Positions 1-8,227 of a DNA stretch of 64,000 nucleotides are shown here, one piece after another. Under the pieces are notes generated by a model, which made no database searches, was not told the DNA's origin, and saw nothing but the letters and a program-made list of their open reading frames with translations. Within the stretch, counting starts at the first letter, position 1, and each line of letters opens with the position of its first letter. The stretch comes from Planctomycetota bacterium (GTDB lineage Bacteria > Planctomycetota > UBA1135 > GCA-002686595). The position numbers and the translations under genes were made by a program. The stretch lies in contig JADJQU010000003.1 of assembly GCA_016712565.1 (NCBI GenBank), forward strand, positions 558,001 to 622,000, read 5' to 3'.

Positions 1-293
1 GATCGTGGATCGCCGTCGGACCCGCGCCCTGCGAGCGCAGACGAGCGATCTCGTTGCGCCAGGTGTCGACCGAGGAGACGGTGATCTCGCCGGCGGCCTC
101 GTGCTCGCGCACCAGGGACGCGAGCACGTCCCGCTCGGGAAGGGCGTCGGCAGCCCCTCGAGCAGACCCGCCGTCGAGACCACGCCCAGGACTCCCGGAT
201 CGTTGTTCCGGCCCATGGCGGAGCTGCCGCGCGATCCGACGCACGCTCTCGCCCATCCGATGAAGTCGAATCACTTCCCGCAGTCGATGCATG
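1..293 (-). pseudogene. IS21-family IstA transposase, 5' fragment
   Basis: Read on the minus strand from an ATG at about 293, the sequence gives an N-terminal helix-turn-helix-like start (MHRLREVIRLHRMGESVRRI) like IS21 IstA proteins. It then shifts frame twice: a segment with MGRNN, then GLLEGLP, then a stretch ending in ARLRSQGAGPTAIHD, which matches the IstA pattern before the catalytic core. The gene runs off the window start, so the DDE core is not visible. The frameshifts suggest a dead copy. Its upstream side carries IS21-type terminal repeats (395-541). Family assignment rests on this pattern and on the repeats. Confidence 0.6.
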
Positions 294-394
294 TCCGTCC
301 TCCTGGCAGCCATCCCGGGTCTCGCCCTGGCTCGGGTGGCCGAGAAGGATGGCGGGCGATGCAGCCCGGACGCGGACGATGCCCACCCCCCAGG

Positions 395-541
395 GTGGCT
401 CCGCTTGCCCGAACCAGGGTGGATCCGCTTGGCCGAACTGAGGTGGATCAGCTTGCCCGAACTGGAACCCCGGTCAGGGCACCCGCGGCGTGGATCCGCT
501 TGCCCGAACTACGGGTGGCTCTGATACCCCGAGCTGTGACA
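395..541. repeat. IS21-type terminal repeat array (left end)
   Basis: Five imperfect copies of a roughly 20-bp unit of the form GTGGATCCGCTTGCCCGAACT lie at about 396-415, 420-440, 444-464, 491-511 and 514-534. Multiple terminal transposase-binding repeats upstream of istA are characteristic of IS21 ends. The outermost sequence, read inward, starts TGTCACAGCTCGGGG at 541, so the element end appears to abut the displaced tRNA repeat exactly. Confidence 0.6.
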
Positions 542-680
542 CCGCGCCCGAGGGGTTCGACGCCCCACAGGGCGGACCCGCACCTCGACGCCGACCGCGA
601 CCGCCACGATCACGCCGGCAAGCTGGAGCGGGCGAAGGGACTTGAACCCTCGACATCAACCTTGGCAAGGTTGCGCTCTA
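541..680. repeat. Left island boundary: displaced tRNA-Gly 3' copy plus flank (att-like)
   Basis: This 140-bp segment aligns without gaps to 18081-18220 (constant offset 17540) with five mismatches, at 544, 551, 567, 596 and 604. The part corresponding to the tRNA (about 624-680) is identical and covers the 3' end, T arm, anticodon arm and part of the D arm of tRNA-Gly(GCC). After 680 the sequence diverges, so this copy lacks the 5' acceptor strand and cannot make a tRNA. This is the arrangement left when an element integrates into a tRNA gene and displaces the original 3' end. The outer edge coincides with the IS21 end. Confidence 0.75.
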
Positions 681-1069
681 TCGAGGCATGTCCAGAAACA
701 GGCGCGCGTAAGTTGAGCTGAACAAACACGTTAGGACGGCTGGCCGTTCTGCTTTGCGCGGCGCAGTGGAGGCGGTGGCAGATAGATGGCGGTCAACGGG
801 GGCGGAGGTGGGGGGAGGTGTACGGCGAGCTCGACTTGCATCCGAACTCCAGACCTCGCCCGACGTCCTGTGATGGTCTCTCTTGAGGCCCCCCTGGCAG
901 CCTAGCGTTAGGCCCCATTCCTCTAGTTAGGGCCGAAAGGGCCAGGGCGCTTTGCGGCGCGGCTGGGGGGAGCATAGGCCTAGTCAACATTCACCTTTGT
1001 GCCTGGACGCCACATTGAAAGCCAACCCGAGTTCGGCTATGTTGGGCCTCTGAAGCCAAAGGAAGACCT
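681..1069. other. Non-coding stretch at left edge of island
   Basis: I see no convincing gene in these 390 bases. The composition drops towards that of the island interior. One GTTAGGC heptamer occurs near 906 but has no partner that would make it an integron site. The stretch may contain the promoter of the following Fic gene, but I cannot pick one out. Confidence 0.4.
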
Positions 1070-2314
1070 ATGCAAGCAAGCGATTTCAGCAAGCCGACCA
1101 CGCCTGGGCGACTGGAGAAGACCCACTTCCGCGAGCGCCTGCCTGAGACCCTCGGAATTCCGCGGCTTGTGGAGGGCTGGGGCTACGTGCCCCATGACCT
1201 GCCGGCTGGGCTTGACCCGGCCAGCGTCGTCAGCAGGGTATTCCCGCAACTGCTCGCTGCGCAGGCCGCAGTCTCGATGCTTGAGGGTGTGGCTAGGAAC
1301 CAGAGGAACCCCCTCATGCTCCTTGGGCCTTTTGCTCGCACGGAAGCCAAGCACTCCTCGGCCATCGAGAACACTTTTGCTTCCGACGAGCAGCTTGCCT
1401 TGTTCGACATGGATGACACGGCGGTTGACGCGTCGCGACGCCCTGACGTTGGCGACGTCCACAACTACCTAGAGGCTCTACGCCACGGGTGGCTCAGCGA
1501 GAAGCCGATCGGTGTCAACCTGATCCGAGACATGCACCGGGTCCTTCTAGCCAACTCAACGAGAATCGAAGGCCGCCCAGGAGAGTTTCGGACAAGCCAG
1601 AACGCCATCGGCAACCGATCGGCGCCGTTCAGCCAAGCCAAATTCGTACCGCCGCCGCCGCAGTTTGTGGATGCGTGCTGGAACAGCCTTGAAAAGTACA
1701 TCCATGCCGATGACGACATGCCGCCCCTAATCAAGGTGGCGCTCGTCCACTACCAGTTTGAATGCATCCACCCATTCGACGACGGCAATGGTCGTGTTGG
1801 CCGGCTGCTTGCGGCCCTTCAGCTAGCGCAGAAATGCAACATGCGTCTTCCAATCGTCTACGTCAGCCGGTTCTTCGACAAGCACCGTGAACTCTATTAC
1901 GACCTTCTGCAGGGTAAGCCCCGAAGGTGCGGGAAGATTGGATCAAGTTCTTCCTCAGCGCCGTACCACACAAGCCAAGGACGCCCAGAGCCGGCTAGCC
2001 ATTCTTGACGATCTACGGCAGGACTACCAGAAGCGCGTGCAATTCAAGCGCGCATCTGGAATCCTGCCGCGCATCGTTGACAAGTTGTTCGACAACCCCG
2101 CTATTATGGTTCGAACTGTTTGCAGCCTTGGCAAGGTTAGCCAGCCTAGTGGGGCAATCTTGTCCAAAAGCTTGTAGACTTGGGCATAGTAAAGGAAACT
2201 GGAGATCGCCAGCGCAACAGAATCTACGTTGCCAACGAGATCATTGAGATCATGGTTAGGGACCTCGACGGGCCGCAACCCCCGCCTCAAACGCAGCCCG
2301 CAGCAGCGTCATAA
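1070..2314 (+). pseudogene. fic: Fic-domain protein (AMPylase-type), frameshifted
   Basis: Fic proteins transfer AMP or other phosphate-containing groups onto target hydroxyls. The first frame (1070 to about 1913) carries the catalytic motif HPFDDGNGRVGR at about residues 234-245 and an N-terminal inhibitory-helix motif SSAIENT (S-x-x-x-E-N) near residue 100, typical of self-inhibited class II Fic enzymes. A Fic N-terminal region precedes the core. After GKP the coding signal hops frame: VREDWIKFFLSAV in a second frame, AKDAQSRLAILDDLRQDYQK in a third, then a winged-helix tail (DLGIVKETGDRQRNRIYVAN) ending at 2314. At least three shifts in 350 bp make this a probable pseudogene, though the catalytic part alone would still be translated. 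It precedes the HEPN-like gene by 35 bp. Confidence 0.8.
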
Positions 2315-2348
2315 TGCGCTCGTCGCAGGTGAGGATGGAGTCCAACCC

Positions 2349-3026
2349 ATGAGTACCGGTAGCGCGTGGCTGGATTCGAGGTACGTATTCACCAGGCAAT
2401 TCCTGCGGGCGGCTGCGCTATTCGCTAGGCAGGCACATGCACTAGAGTCGCGACCAGCGGCAGAGTTGACCGACGAGGACCGCGCACTGCATCTTGGTTG
2501 CGTGACTGCCGCCATCATGCAATCGGTCGCTGCGCTCGAGGCGGATATTTGGGACGTTCTAAACCATGGCCCTGGTCATCATCTTGGCTCAAACGTGGTT
2601 GATGCGAGTGCGCGCGAGCTTCTGTTGCCGGCTGCCGAAGCCATCGATCGCCAGGAACTCCTGACGCGCTATTCGCTAGTACTGCATTTGCTAGGGCGCC
2701 AGCCCATGGATCCAGGCGCTGAGCCATGGCAAGGTGCCGCGCTGCTAGTCCGGCTGCGAAACGAAATCACACACTACAAGTCTCGTTGGGGTTCGAAGCG
2801 CAACCAGGAGAAGTTCTTTACTACACTGCAGACGAAGATCCGTAGGCCGCCAAGTTTTGTGCCCGACCTGGGAGTAAACTTCTTTCCACTCCAATGCCTC
2901 AGTGCCGAGCGCGCCGCATGGGCAGTTGAAACTACGGACGCGTACATTTCGGTCTTTTACGTCGCGCTTGGAATTCGCTCTCCTCTAATGCCGCGCTCGC
3001 CTAAAGAGTTCTCACCTCGAACCTGA
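2349..3026 (+). CDS. HEPN-like domain protein (putative)
   Basis: This 225-residue protein of unknown exact family is probably cytoplasmic, with no signal peptide or membrane segment. Near residue 150 it carries LVRLRNEITHYKSRW, which fits the R-N-x-x-x-H signature of HEPN domains, and an earlier ALEADIWDVLN helix resembles the first conserved helix of HEPN-like families. HEPN proteins are often RNases in toxin-antitoxin or defence loci. The ATG at 2349 was chosen over an upstream in-frame start at 2229 because the latter overlaps the Fic tail and adds a basic, non-conserved leader. The gene is intact, unlike its neighbours. Without a structural search the HEPN call is tentative. Confidence 0.5.
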   Translation: MSTGSAWLDSRYVFTRQFLRAAALFARQAHALESRPAAELTDEDRALHLGCVTAAIMQSVAALEADIWDVLNHGPGHHLGSNVVDASARELLLPAAEAIDRQELLTRYSLVLHLLGRQPMDPGAEPWQGAALLVRLRNEITHYKSRWGSKRNQEKFFTTLQTKIRRPPSFVPDLGVNFFPLQCLSAERAAWAVETTDAYISVFYVALGIRSPLMPRSPKEFSPRT

Positions 3027-3160
3027 GGGATCGGGAACAGTAGCCCATGTGGACCTCGTGCCAAAACGGCGCACGTGAAACAGCGCAGCGCATCCAGTGA
3101 TCGTCGCATGTCGATGAATGTGGCGGAGAGCGGATGTAAACAAGGTGGAGCGTCAATGGC

Positions 3161-3766
3161 TCACCAGGACGCTCCTCGGCCGAGAGCCATCAATTTCGGC
3201 AACAACGCTTGAACTTCCTCCACTCCCACAGGGGCAAATGTCATTCGGTCGAGGGCGACGAGCAGACTCGTGGTTCCTTCGCTCAGCTCGCAGGGCCTCC
3301 GCCCTGCAGCAGTGATGCGATCCTCTTCATTCGGCCGAATATCGCAACGCGAATAAAATGCAAAATGCGCATCGCGGAGCAGGCCACCTTCCGAAAACTC
3401 TAACTCAATCAGTAGTCGAGGCGAGAGCGAATTAAGCAGCACAAAGGCGAGCGCATACTCTCGAGAGAGGGCTTCCTGTCGCGGGAAGTCGCCATCCGCG
3501 AAGCAGCAGAACGAAACAGCAACGTCTTTTACAGTGGAGAAGAACCAGTACTTCTTGGAACTGCTGCCCCGAACGCAACTGGACAACCGACCGCCGATGT
3601 CGTTCAGCGCCGACGGAAGAAAATCTAGCAGCACGCAGACAGCTCGCAAGTACCCAGGGGCCCCTTCTTGCAAAGCAACCCGAGGACCTCGATGATTGAT
3701 TCAGGATACTCGTGTCCAGGAATGCGAAGCGGAGATTCGCCTGCACCACAGATGAGTAGTAGCGAT
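3161..3766 (-). pseudogene. Frameshifted tail of the adjacent nuclease-like gene
   Basis: Downstream of the stop at 3767 the minus strand keeps a protein-like composition in other frames. One frame continues opposite 3827-3690 (VVWAGYTAVLDRYYSSVVQA, FAFLDTS), a second gives ESIIEVLGLLCKKGPLG, and a third runs from 3673 to 3161 (SPRLLIELEFSEGG, FAFYSRCDIRPNEEDRI). Read in series they look like about 200 further residues of one protein. I treat them as the broken C-terminal part of the gene ending at 3767 rather than as separate genes. No domain is recognisable. Confidence 0.45.
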
Positions 3767-5611
3767 CTAGCACAGCGGTGTAGCCTGCCCAGACAACTTG
3801 GTCGGCGCCACTACTGGCGACGCACATGGTCCACCGTACTTGAGATGGTGCAAGTATGGCCCGAGGTGGTCTAGTTCATCATCCGGCGTTGGGAATCCTT
3901 CGCGGATGGCGAGCAACCGCTCCTTCATGAAGTGGATGAACTGACCTGGGATCCTCAGGATTTCTGAGTACACCACCAAGTCATCCAAGTTCAGTACCCA
4001 AGCCGGGTTGGCAGCAAGGTCAATGCCCAACGGAGTCAGGTACTCCGCCTTCGCAGCCAAGTGCGTAAACGAATCCAATGTGACACACATGGCTATGCAC
4101 TGACCGAAGCTCGAGGCATCGAGCATGGCGCTCGGTTTGTGGTCGGAGTCGCACAGCTCCAACATTCCACCTTCTAAGAGTGTCTTGAGAAGGCGGTTCG
4201 CCTGCTGGGCGGGCTTCTCTATTAACTCACGCGCGCTCTTCTTTAGCCCATCAAAGTCCGTGGCCGGCGAGGTAGACGTAAATGCACCTGCCTTGATCTC
4301 GACCGCGACCAAGATGTCATCCACGAGCACAACGACGTCGGTTTCGCACCAGTTTAGCCGGCCAGCCAGCCCGGTCTTGGCCGCATAGTACACGCGCTGG
4401 TAAATCTTCGCTCCAGGGAACAGCATCGCCAATCGGTCTACGGTCAGCTGTACTGAAGTTGACTCTTGTGCAAGATTCCATTGCTCCCGGTAATCGGGCT
4501 CGGCATTCACGAGGGCGCGTTGGATCGATCGATAAATGTCATCGATGAAATGTGCATCAAAGCAATAGTATCGACCCGCAAACTGGAGAAACGGCTTCAA
4601 GCTCGTAGGCATCTGTCTCAGGGGAAGTCCACGGTATTCGCCAGAGGCGAGGAACTGACTGCCGCTGCCAGGCTCACTTGCCAGCAAGTCAAGCAAGGAG
4701 AGCGGAAGTTCGGTGCTTGGCAGAACCTCAAACAAGTCCGGTCCTAGCTGCCGTCGAACTTCGGCGGCCTTCTCACCGAGTGGTCCATCGGCCAGCGTTC
4801 GTGCGAACTCTGCTACCTCCTGCGCCTCGCGCGGTGTGTTCGCTGCCAATTGCACGAGCTCTGCGTCGAGCGACTGATACGCATGAATGGCCGACACCGG
4901 CCCAAAGGTAAGTGTTGTTAGTACTCTCGCAAATCCCTCTACCAACTGTTCAGCACGCACCCCAAAGCAACGCTCAAGTGCGTCTGAGTGGGGCATGAGT
5001 AATGCGCGAAGTCGCGGGATCTCGTGTGCCTGAAATCGCTCTCCTCGAACGAATATCCAGTCAAGTTGGACGCCGACAGCAAAGCCATCGATCTTGGAAT
5101 CAAAGGCGGGGTCATTGCGCTCTTGGTGCGCACTGCGGGACAAGAAGAACTCCAGCGTAAGTATGGTGTAGATCTCCCGTACGTGTCGCAGGAGGCGATC
5201 AAGGCCGTCCTGCGAACACGAACACTGATCCACGGCAGGAGCGCTGGATACAATTACTGATTGAAGATATCGCAGCGCCCTGTGATGCTCCTGCGGGGGC
5301 TCCAGCGCAGATCTGGATTTAGACATCACCGCATGAATGTGTGCCCACGCCACTTGATGAAGTAGGGCGATCGGCGCAAGGGCCTTAGTCTCGTCCACAA
5401 TCATGGTGACCAGCGAGTCTGGGCGCTTGACAACATCGGGAAACGCAGCCACCATTTGCGCAATCAGCTTCTTGTGTTCCAGCGGACTCAAGGCATTGCG
5501 ATGGTATATTGTCTTGCCAAACCTAGCTGCCTGGATGCCGCCCATCTCCCAAGCCTCCGTCAGGCTTGCGAAAGCGCTGTCCCGCGCCGCTTGGGCCTCG
5601 AACTCTTCCAC
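3767..5611 (-). CDS. Large protein with PD-(D/E)XK/NERD-like nuclease core
   Basis: This 614-residue cytoplasmic protein has a mostly helical N-terminal two thirds that I cannot assign. Around residues 415-437 it has NWCETDVVVLVDD followed by ILVAVEIKAG. An acidic residue, about ten hydrophobic residues and then E-x-K is the core of PD-(D/E)XK nucleases, including NERD and Mrr-like families. The alternating hydrophobic strands around it also fit. The start is a GTG at 5611, preceded by an in-frame stop, so a longer form in this frame is unlikely. The last ~30 residues are probably out-of-frame sequence, since the coding signal continues downstream in other frames (3161-3766). Its company (TA module, Fic, HEPN) suggests defence or conflict functions, but no partner methylase is present. 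Confidence 0.55.
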   Translation of the reverse strand: MEEFEAQAARDSAFASLTEAWEMGGIQAARFGKTIYHRNALSPLEHKKLIAQMVAAFPDVVKRPDSLVTMIVDETKALAPIALLHQVAWAHIHAVMSKSRSALEPPQEHHRALRYLQSVIVSSAPAVDQCSCSQDGLDRLLRHVREIYTILTLEFFLSRSAHQERNDPAFDSKIDGFAVGVQLDWIFVRGERFQAHEIPRLRALLMPHSDALERCFGVRAEQLVEGFARVLTTLTFGPVSAIHAYQSLDAELVQLAANTPREAQEVAEFARTLADGPLGEKAAEVRRQLGPDLFEVLPSTELPLSLLDLLASEPGSGSQFLASGEYRGLPLRQMPTSLKPFLQFAGRYYCFDAHFIDDIYRSIQRALVNAEPDYREQWNLAQESTSVQLTVDRLAMLFPGAKIYQRVYYAAKTGLAGRLNWCETDVVVLVDDILVAVEIKAGAFTSTSPATDFDGLKKSARELIEKPAQQANRLLKTLLEGGMLELCDSDHKPSAMLDASSFGQCIAMCVTLDSFTHLAAKAEYLTPLGIDLAANPAWVLNLDDLVVYSEILRIPGQFIHFMKERLLAIREGFPTPDDELDHLGPYLHHLKYGGPCASPVVAPTKLSGQATPLC

Positions 5612-5816
5612 TTCTTGTTGCGCTTGGGTTTACGCGGCATCAGCTCCGAGAAATGCGGGGGCAATCTTGTGGTTGAGCACGGTTCTGAGGTCCCGTCTTG
5701 CAGTCATGCAGCAGGACAGTGACTCTACGGTTCAGTTCGCATCCAGGGCGTGTTCTTGAGATCGGCACGGGGCATCCGTGATAACCGCGGTGATCATCGA
5801 GCAACTGGTCCGCATC

Positions 5817-6356
5817 TCAGCCTTTGTTGGCAATTCGCGCGCGTCCAGCCCGAACAATGTCTGCAGCCTGGTCTGCCCGAAGTAGTGGGAGTATCAGGGG
5901 CGGAAGTTCCAATCGCTGGAGCGAGGACTGCAGGTACTCACGCCAGTATGGCCATGAATTCAACAGCCCTGTAAGCTCAGCAAAATTCTGGACGTCCGTA
6001 TCGGTAGCGCCGTGGGCCCCTCCGAGTTCATATTTCATGCGAAACGTGGCAGAGACAAACACGTGCGCTTCGGATACGGCCTTCTTCCGTAGCGCAGACT
6101 GAAAACTCCATTGGATCTCAACGTGCACATCCACTCCCTGGCGTGTCACAGTGGTTGTAACCCCTGCATCTCGGAGGGCCGGTGCCAAAGGACCGTCGCT
6201 CGCAAGCGTCTGACGGAAACTCCCAGCGACACAGGAGAGCGCCGCGAGTCGTGCAGTTTTACCCACGAGGTTCGCGGATGTCAGGATCGGCTCCGACCCG
6301 GGCGCGGTTGTCTGAAGGCGCTTCTTGATTACGCTGGCTTTCTTTGAAAATGTCAT
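5817..6356 (-). CDS. SecB-like chaperone of a toxin-antitoxin-chaperone module
   Basis: This 179-residue protein has a C-terminal half that carries the SecB-fold signature as seen in TA-associated chaperones: a strand with FRMKYELGG, a helix with ELTGLLNSWPYWREYLQSSL, then RLELPPLILPLLR. General SecB keeps secretory preproteins unfolded. The TAC-associated members instead protect an otherwise unstable antitoxin. There is no signal peptide, so it acts in the cytoplasm. The gene is intact and lies on the same strand downstream of a toxin-like gene and a broken MqsA-like antitoxin, the gene order known for TAC loci. The gap of about 330 bp to the antitoxin is wider than usual. Confidence 0.7.
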   Translation of the reverse strand: MTFSKKASVIKKRLQTTAPGSEPILTSANLVGKTARLAALSCVAGSFRQTLASDGPLAPALRDAGVTTTVTRQGVDVHVEIQWSFQSALRKKAVSEAHVFVSATFRMKYELGGAHGATDTDVQNFAELTGLLNSWPYWREYLQSSLQRLELPPLILPLLRADQAADIVRAGRARIANKG

Positions 6357-6683
6357 GTGGATAACGTTGATTCACATGTGCCTACATGAGGCCTGCGCGG
6401 TGAGCTCGAGCCACGAATAAACGCGAAGCGGGGACCTGTGTAGGTGCCCTTGTCCAAAGGGTTCAGCCAGGACCGCGCAATTTGATCGAGAATCAAGGAT
6501 TCGCTCGGCGAGTGCAATCCCGCAGGAAAAAGCGAGCCACCGAGAGCCTCGCCAGATTTGCTGCAGGGGGAGGCACCCGCTAGTGCAAACACATCCGCTC
6601 GCTCCATGAACGTCGTCGAGTGTTTGTCCGAGAACAGATCCGCGAACCCGGCCAGCCATGCGCCGAGTGCGCACTTGCCCAGT
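6357..6683 (-). other. Gap in TAC module with unassigned coding potential
   Basis: Two overlapping minus-strand frames are open here. One of 84 residues from 6607 (MERADVFALAG...) overlaps the SecB-like start, and one of 100 residues runs from 6674. Neither resembles a family I know and their codon use is not convincing. The stretch may be the remains of an inserted or degraded gene, or an untranslated spacer. Confidence 0.3.
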
Positions 6684-7209
6684 CTACATTACGGGCACCG
6701 CCTTCCCGCTCGGTACTGATCCAACCTCTGGCGCAGCAATTGCAACCTGCTCATCCTGGTCGCGAACTCCGGCTCCGGTGTCGACAGCCCGCAGAGCCTC
6801 AATTGCCGCCCGAGTATCCAAGAGGCGCATGTAACGATCATTGGCCTTGTTCTGAATCAGGAGCCCACGTTCCCATCGTGCAATCGTCGCTACGCCCAGG
6901 CCTGTCAGGTTTGCAAACGCCTGGCGAGATAGGCCGTGCCTGCGTCGGAGCTGAACGATCTGAGCCGATTCTTGACTCCAAGAAACTTACACACTGAATT
7001 ATGCTGCGCATCCGAGCCGCTACTGTCTAGGAACTGATAGTGACAATGCGCGCATGAATGCACCGGAACGCACGCCTCCAGCGTGACGAGGAATCGAAAT
7101 GCTTGTACTGAAACGGTTCCGACCGAAGCTCGAAACGGCCAGATTGCCGCACATGGGGCAGGTGCGATTGGTGCCTGCGTCGATGGGCTTGGCGTGTGTG
7201 TTTCATCAT
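6684..7209 (-). pseudogene. MqsA-type antitoxin (zinc finger plus HTH), frameshifted
   Basis: Three frames must be joined. After an ATG at 7209 in a frame that is not conserved, a second frame shows TCPMCGN, the first CxxC of an MqsA zinc finger. A third frame then runs to the stop at 6684 with SCAHCHYQFLD (second CxxC), HNSVCKFLGV, and an XRE-type helix-turn-helix (LRRRHGLSRQAFANLTGLG, VATIARWERG). MqsA antitoxins bind the toxin through the zinc domain and the operator through the HTH. The start lies 2 bp from the toxin stop, so the two were co-transcribed. The HTH portion could still be made if an internal start is used. Confidence 0.7.
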
Positions 7210-7210
7210 G

Positions 7211-7564
7211 CTACTTTCGGTCACTCACATGAAAGCTGCGACCCAATATCTGCTTGGAGTCGTGGCTGATCTGTAGCTTCACATACAGCGGATTCGAAGT
7301 GGGGCTGAGTGGAAACTTCATGACATATCCGATTGCCCCCCTCGGTGTATTGAGTGTGATTGCCACGACGTCGCAGTTCGATTCCAGTTGAGAGACTATG
7401 AACTCCCACGCGCTGTCTGGCGTGAATGGAAACCCGGTCGCGGGATTTGTCACCGCCATCGGGTTCCAGTCCATTGGTGCCTGCGCTGTGAAATCCGTGT
7501 TCCGACAACGCTTTGTCCGGGCAAGTCGAATCAGTTCCGTGCGGACTTTCGCGGTGATCGCCAC
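7211..7564 (-). CDS. Candidate toxin of the TAC module
   Basis: This small 117-residue protein starts at GTG 7564, just after an in-frame stop. The conserved-looking part is DWNPMAVTNPATGFPFT, then AWEFIVSQLES, GAIGYVMKFPL, PLYVKLQIS and GRSFHVSD, a pattern I associate with small proteins encoded beside MqsA-like antitoxins; I cannot name the family with certainty. It is the first gene after a consensus promoter and its stop adjoins the antitoxin start, the usual position for a toxin. It is intact, although its antitoxin is broken, so if it is active something must restrain it. It could also be inactive or a non-toxin regulator. Confidence 0.5.
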   Translation of the reverse strand: MAITAKVRTELIRLARTKRCRNTDFTAQAPMDWNPMAVTNPATGFPFTPDSAWEFIVSQLESNCDVVAITLNTPRGAIGYVMKFPLSPTSNPLYVKLQISHDSKQILGRSFHVSDRK

Positions 7565-7640
7565 TGTGAAATCCTAGCCGCGGGAGCCGCCGCACTTGCC
7601 ATTCTTGTTCGACTTCGACAGGCATCATGAACTCCAGGGG

Positions 7641-7652
7641 GATCATATGATC
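7641..7652. promoter_or_regulatory. Palindromic operator candidate over the -10 box
   Basis: GATCATATGATC is a perfect 12-bp palindrome that overlaps the -10 element. An antitoxin HTH dimer bound here would block RNA polymerase, the usual autoregulation of type II TA loci. Binding by this antitoxin is inference. Confidence 0.5.
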
Positions 7653-7670
7653 TGTTTCGACCGCTGTCAA
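7642..7670 (-). promoter_or_regulatory. Consensus sigma-70 promoter for the TAC module
   Basis: On the minus strand TTGACA (7670-7665) and TATGAT (7647-7642) are separated by exactly 17 bp. The -35 box is perfect and the -10 box has one mismatch to TATAAT. The first gene start (7564) lies about 80 bp downstream. Confidence 0.7.
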
Positions 7671-7806
7671 GCTAGACTTGAGCATCCGCTCTTGGAGGCT
7701 GGCGGTTATGTAAGTGCTGTAAGAGGAATGGGTTACGACCGCGATCGCCACTGCGTCCTGCGCGTACCCTCGGGGGTGCTACCTGTCGTTGCGGCCCGGG
7801 GACTGG

Positions 7807-8139
7807 CTAGCCTGCCACCGCCCGCTTCCCCGCCGCCGCGTAGGTGGTCCCGCGCCCCTTGCCCTCGCTGGTGATCGCGCCGTCCGCCGCGAGCTGCTTC
7901 AGGACCGGCCGCAGCGTCGCGGTGTCCGAGCCGAAGGCGGCCGCCAGGTCCTCGCCCCGCTGCCCCGGGTTGTTCTTCACATAGGTCAGCACGCCTTCGG
8001 GGTCGAGCTTGCCGCCCGGCTTGCGGCGCGCGTTCGCCCCCAGGACCTTGCGCGGCTTGGCCGCCTTCGGCGTGACCCCGAGCAGCGACAGGCTCGACGA
8101 GACCGTTGCGCGCGCCTCGTCGAGCGCCTTGCGCAGCAC
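7807..8139 (-). CDS. Winged-helix DNA-binding protein, probably 5'-truncated by transposon
   Basis: This 110-residue basic protein has a central region (ARRKPGGKLDPEGVLTYVKN, then GEDLAAAFGSDTATLRPVLK, QLAADGAITSEG, RGTTYAA) that reads as a winged helix with a final beta wing, as in DNA-binding regulators. The frame starts at GTG 8139, immediately next to the left end of the transposon at 8140. The real N-terminus may therefore have been removed by the insertion. Upstream continuity could not be found beyond the transposon at 11364, where an RHS gene starts instead. Confidence 0.5.
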   Translation of the reverse strand: MLRKALDEARATVSSSLSLLGVTPKAAKPRKVLGANARRKPGGKLDPEGVLTYVKNNPGQRGEDLAAAFGSDTATLRPVLKQLAADGAITSEGKGRGTTYAAAGKRAVAG

Positions 8140-8227
8140 TGTGGGGTGTAACGCAATCCCTTCCGATATGAGGTAGCCGATCAGCGGACGAGCAGCCGTC
8201 TCCCGGCGGCCCCCGAGGGGGCAGGAG

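Noticed and set aside
895..925. GTTAGGC heptamer as a possible integron recombination site
   Set aside because: No matching inverse core site at a suitable distance and no integron integrase in the window.
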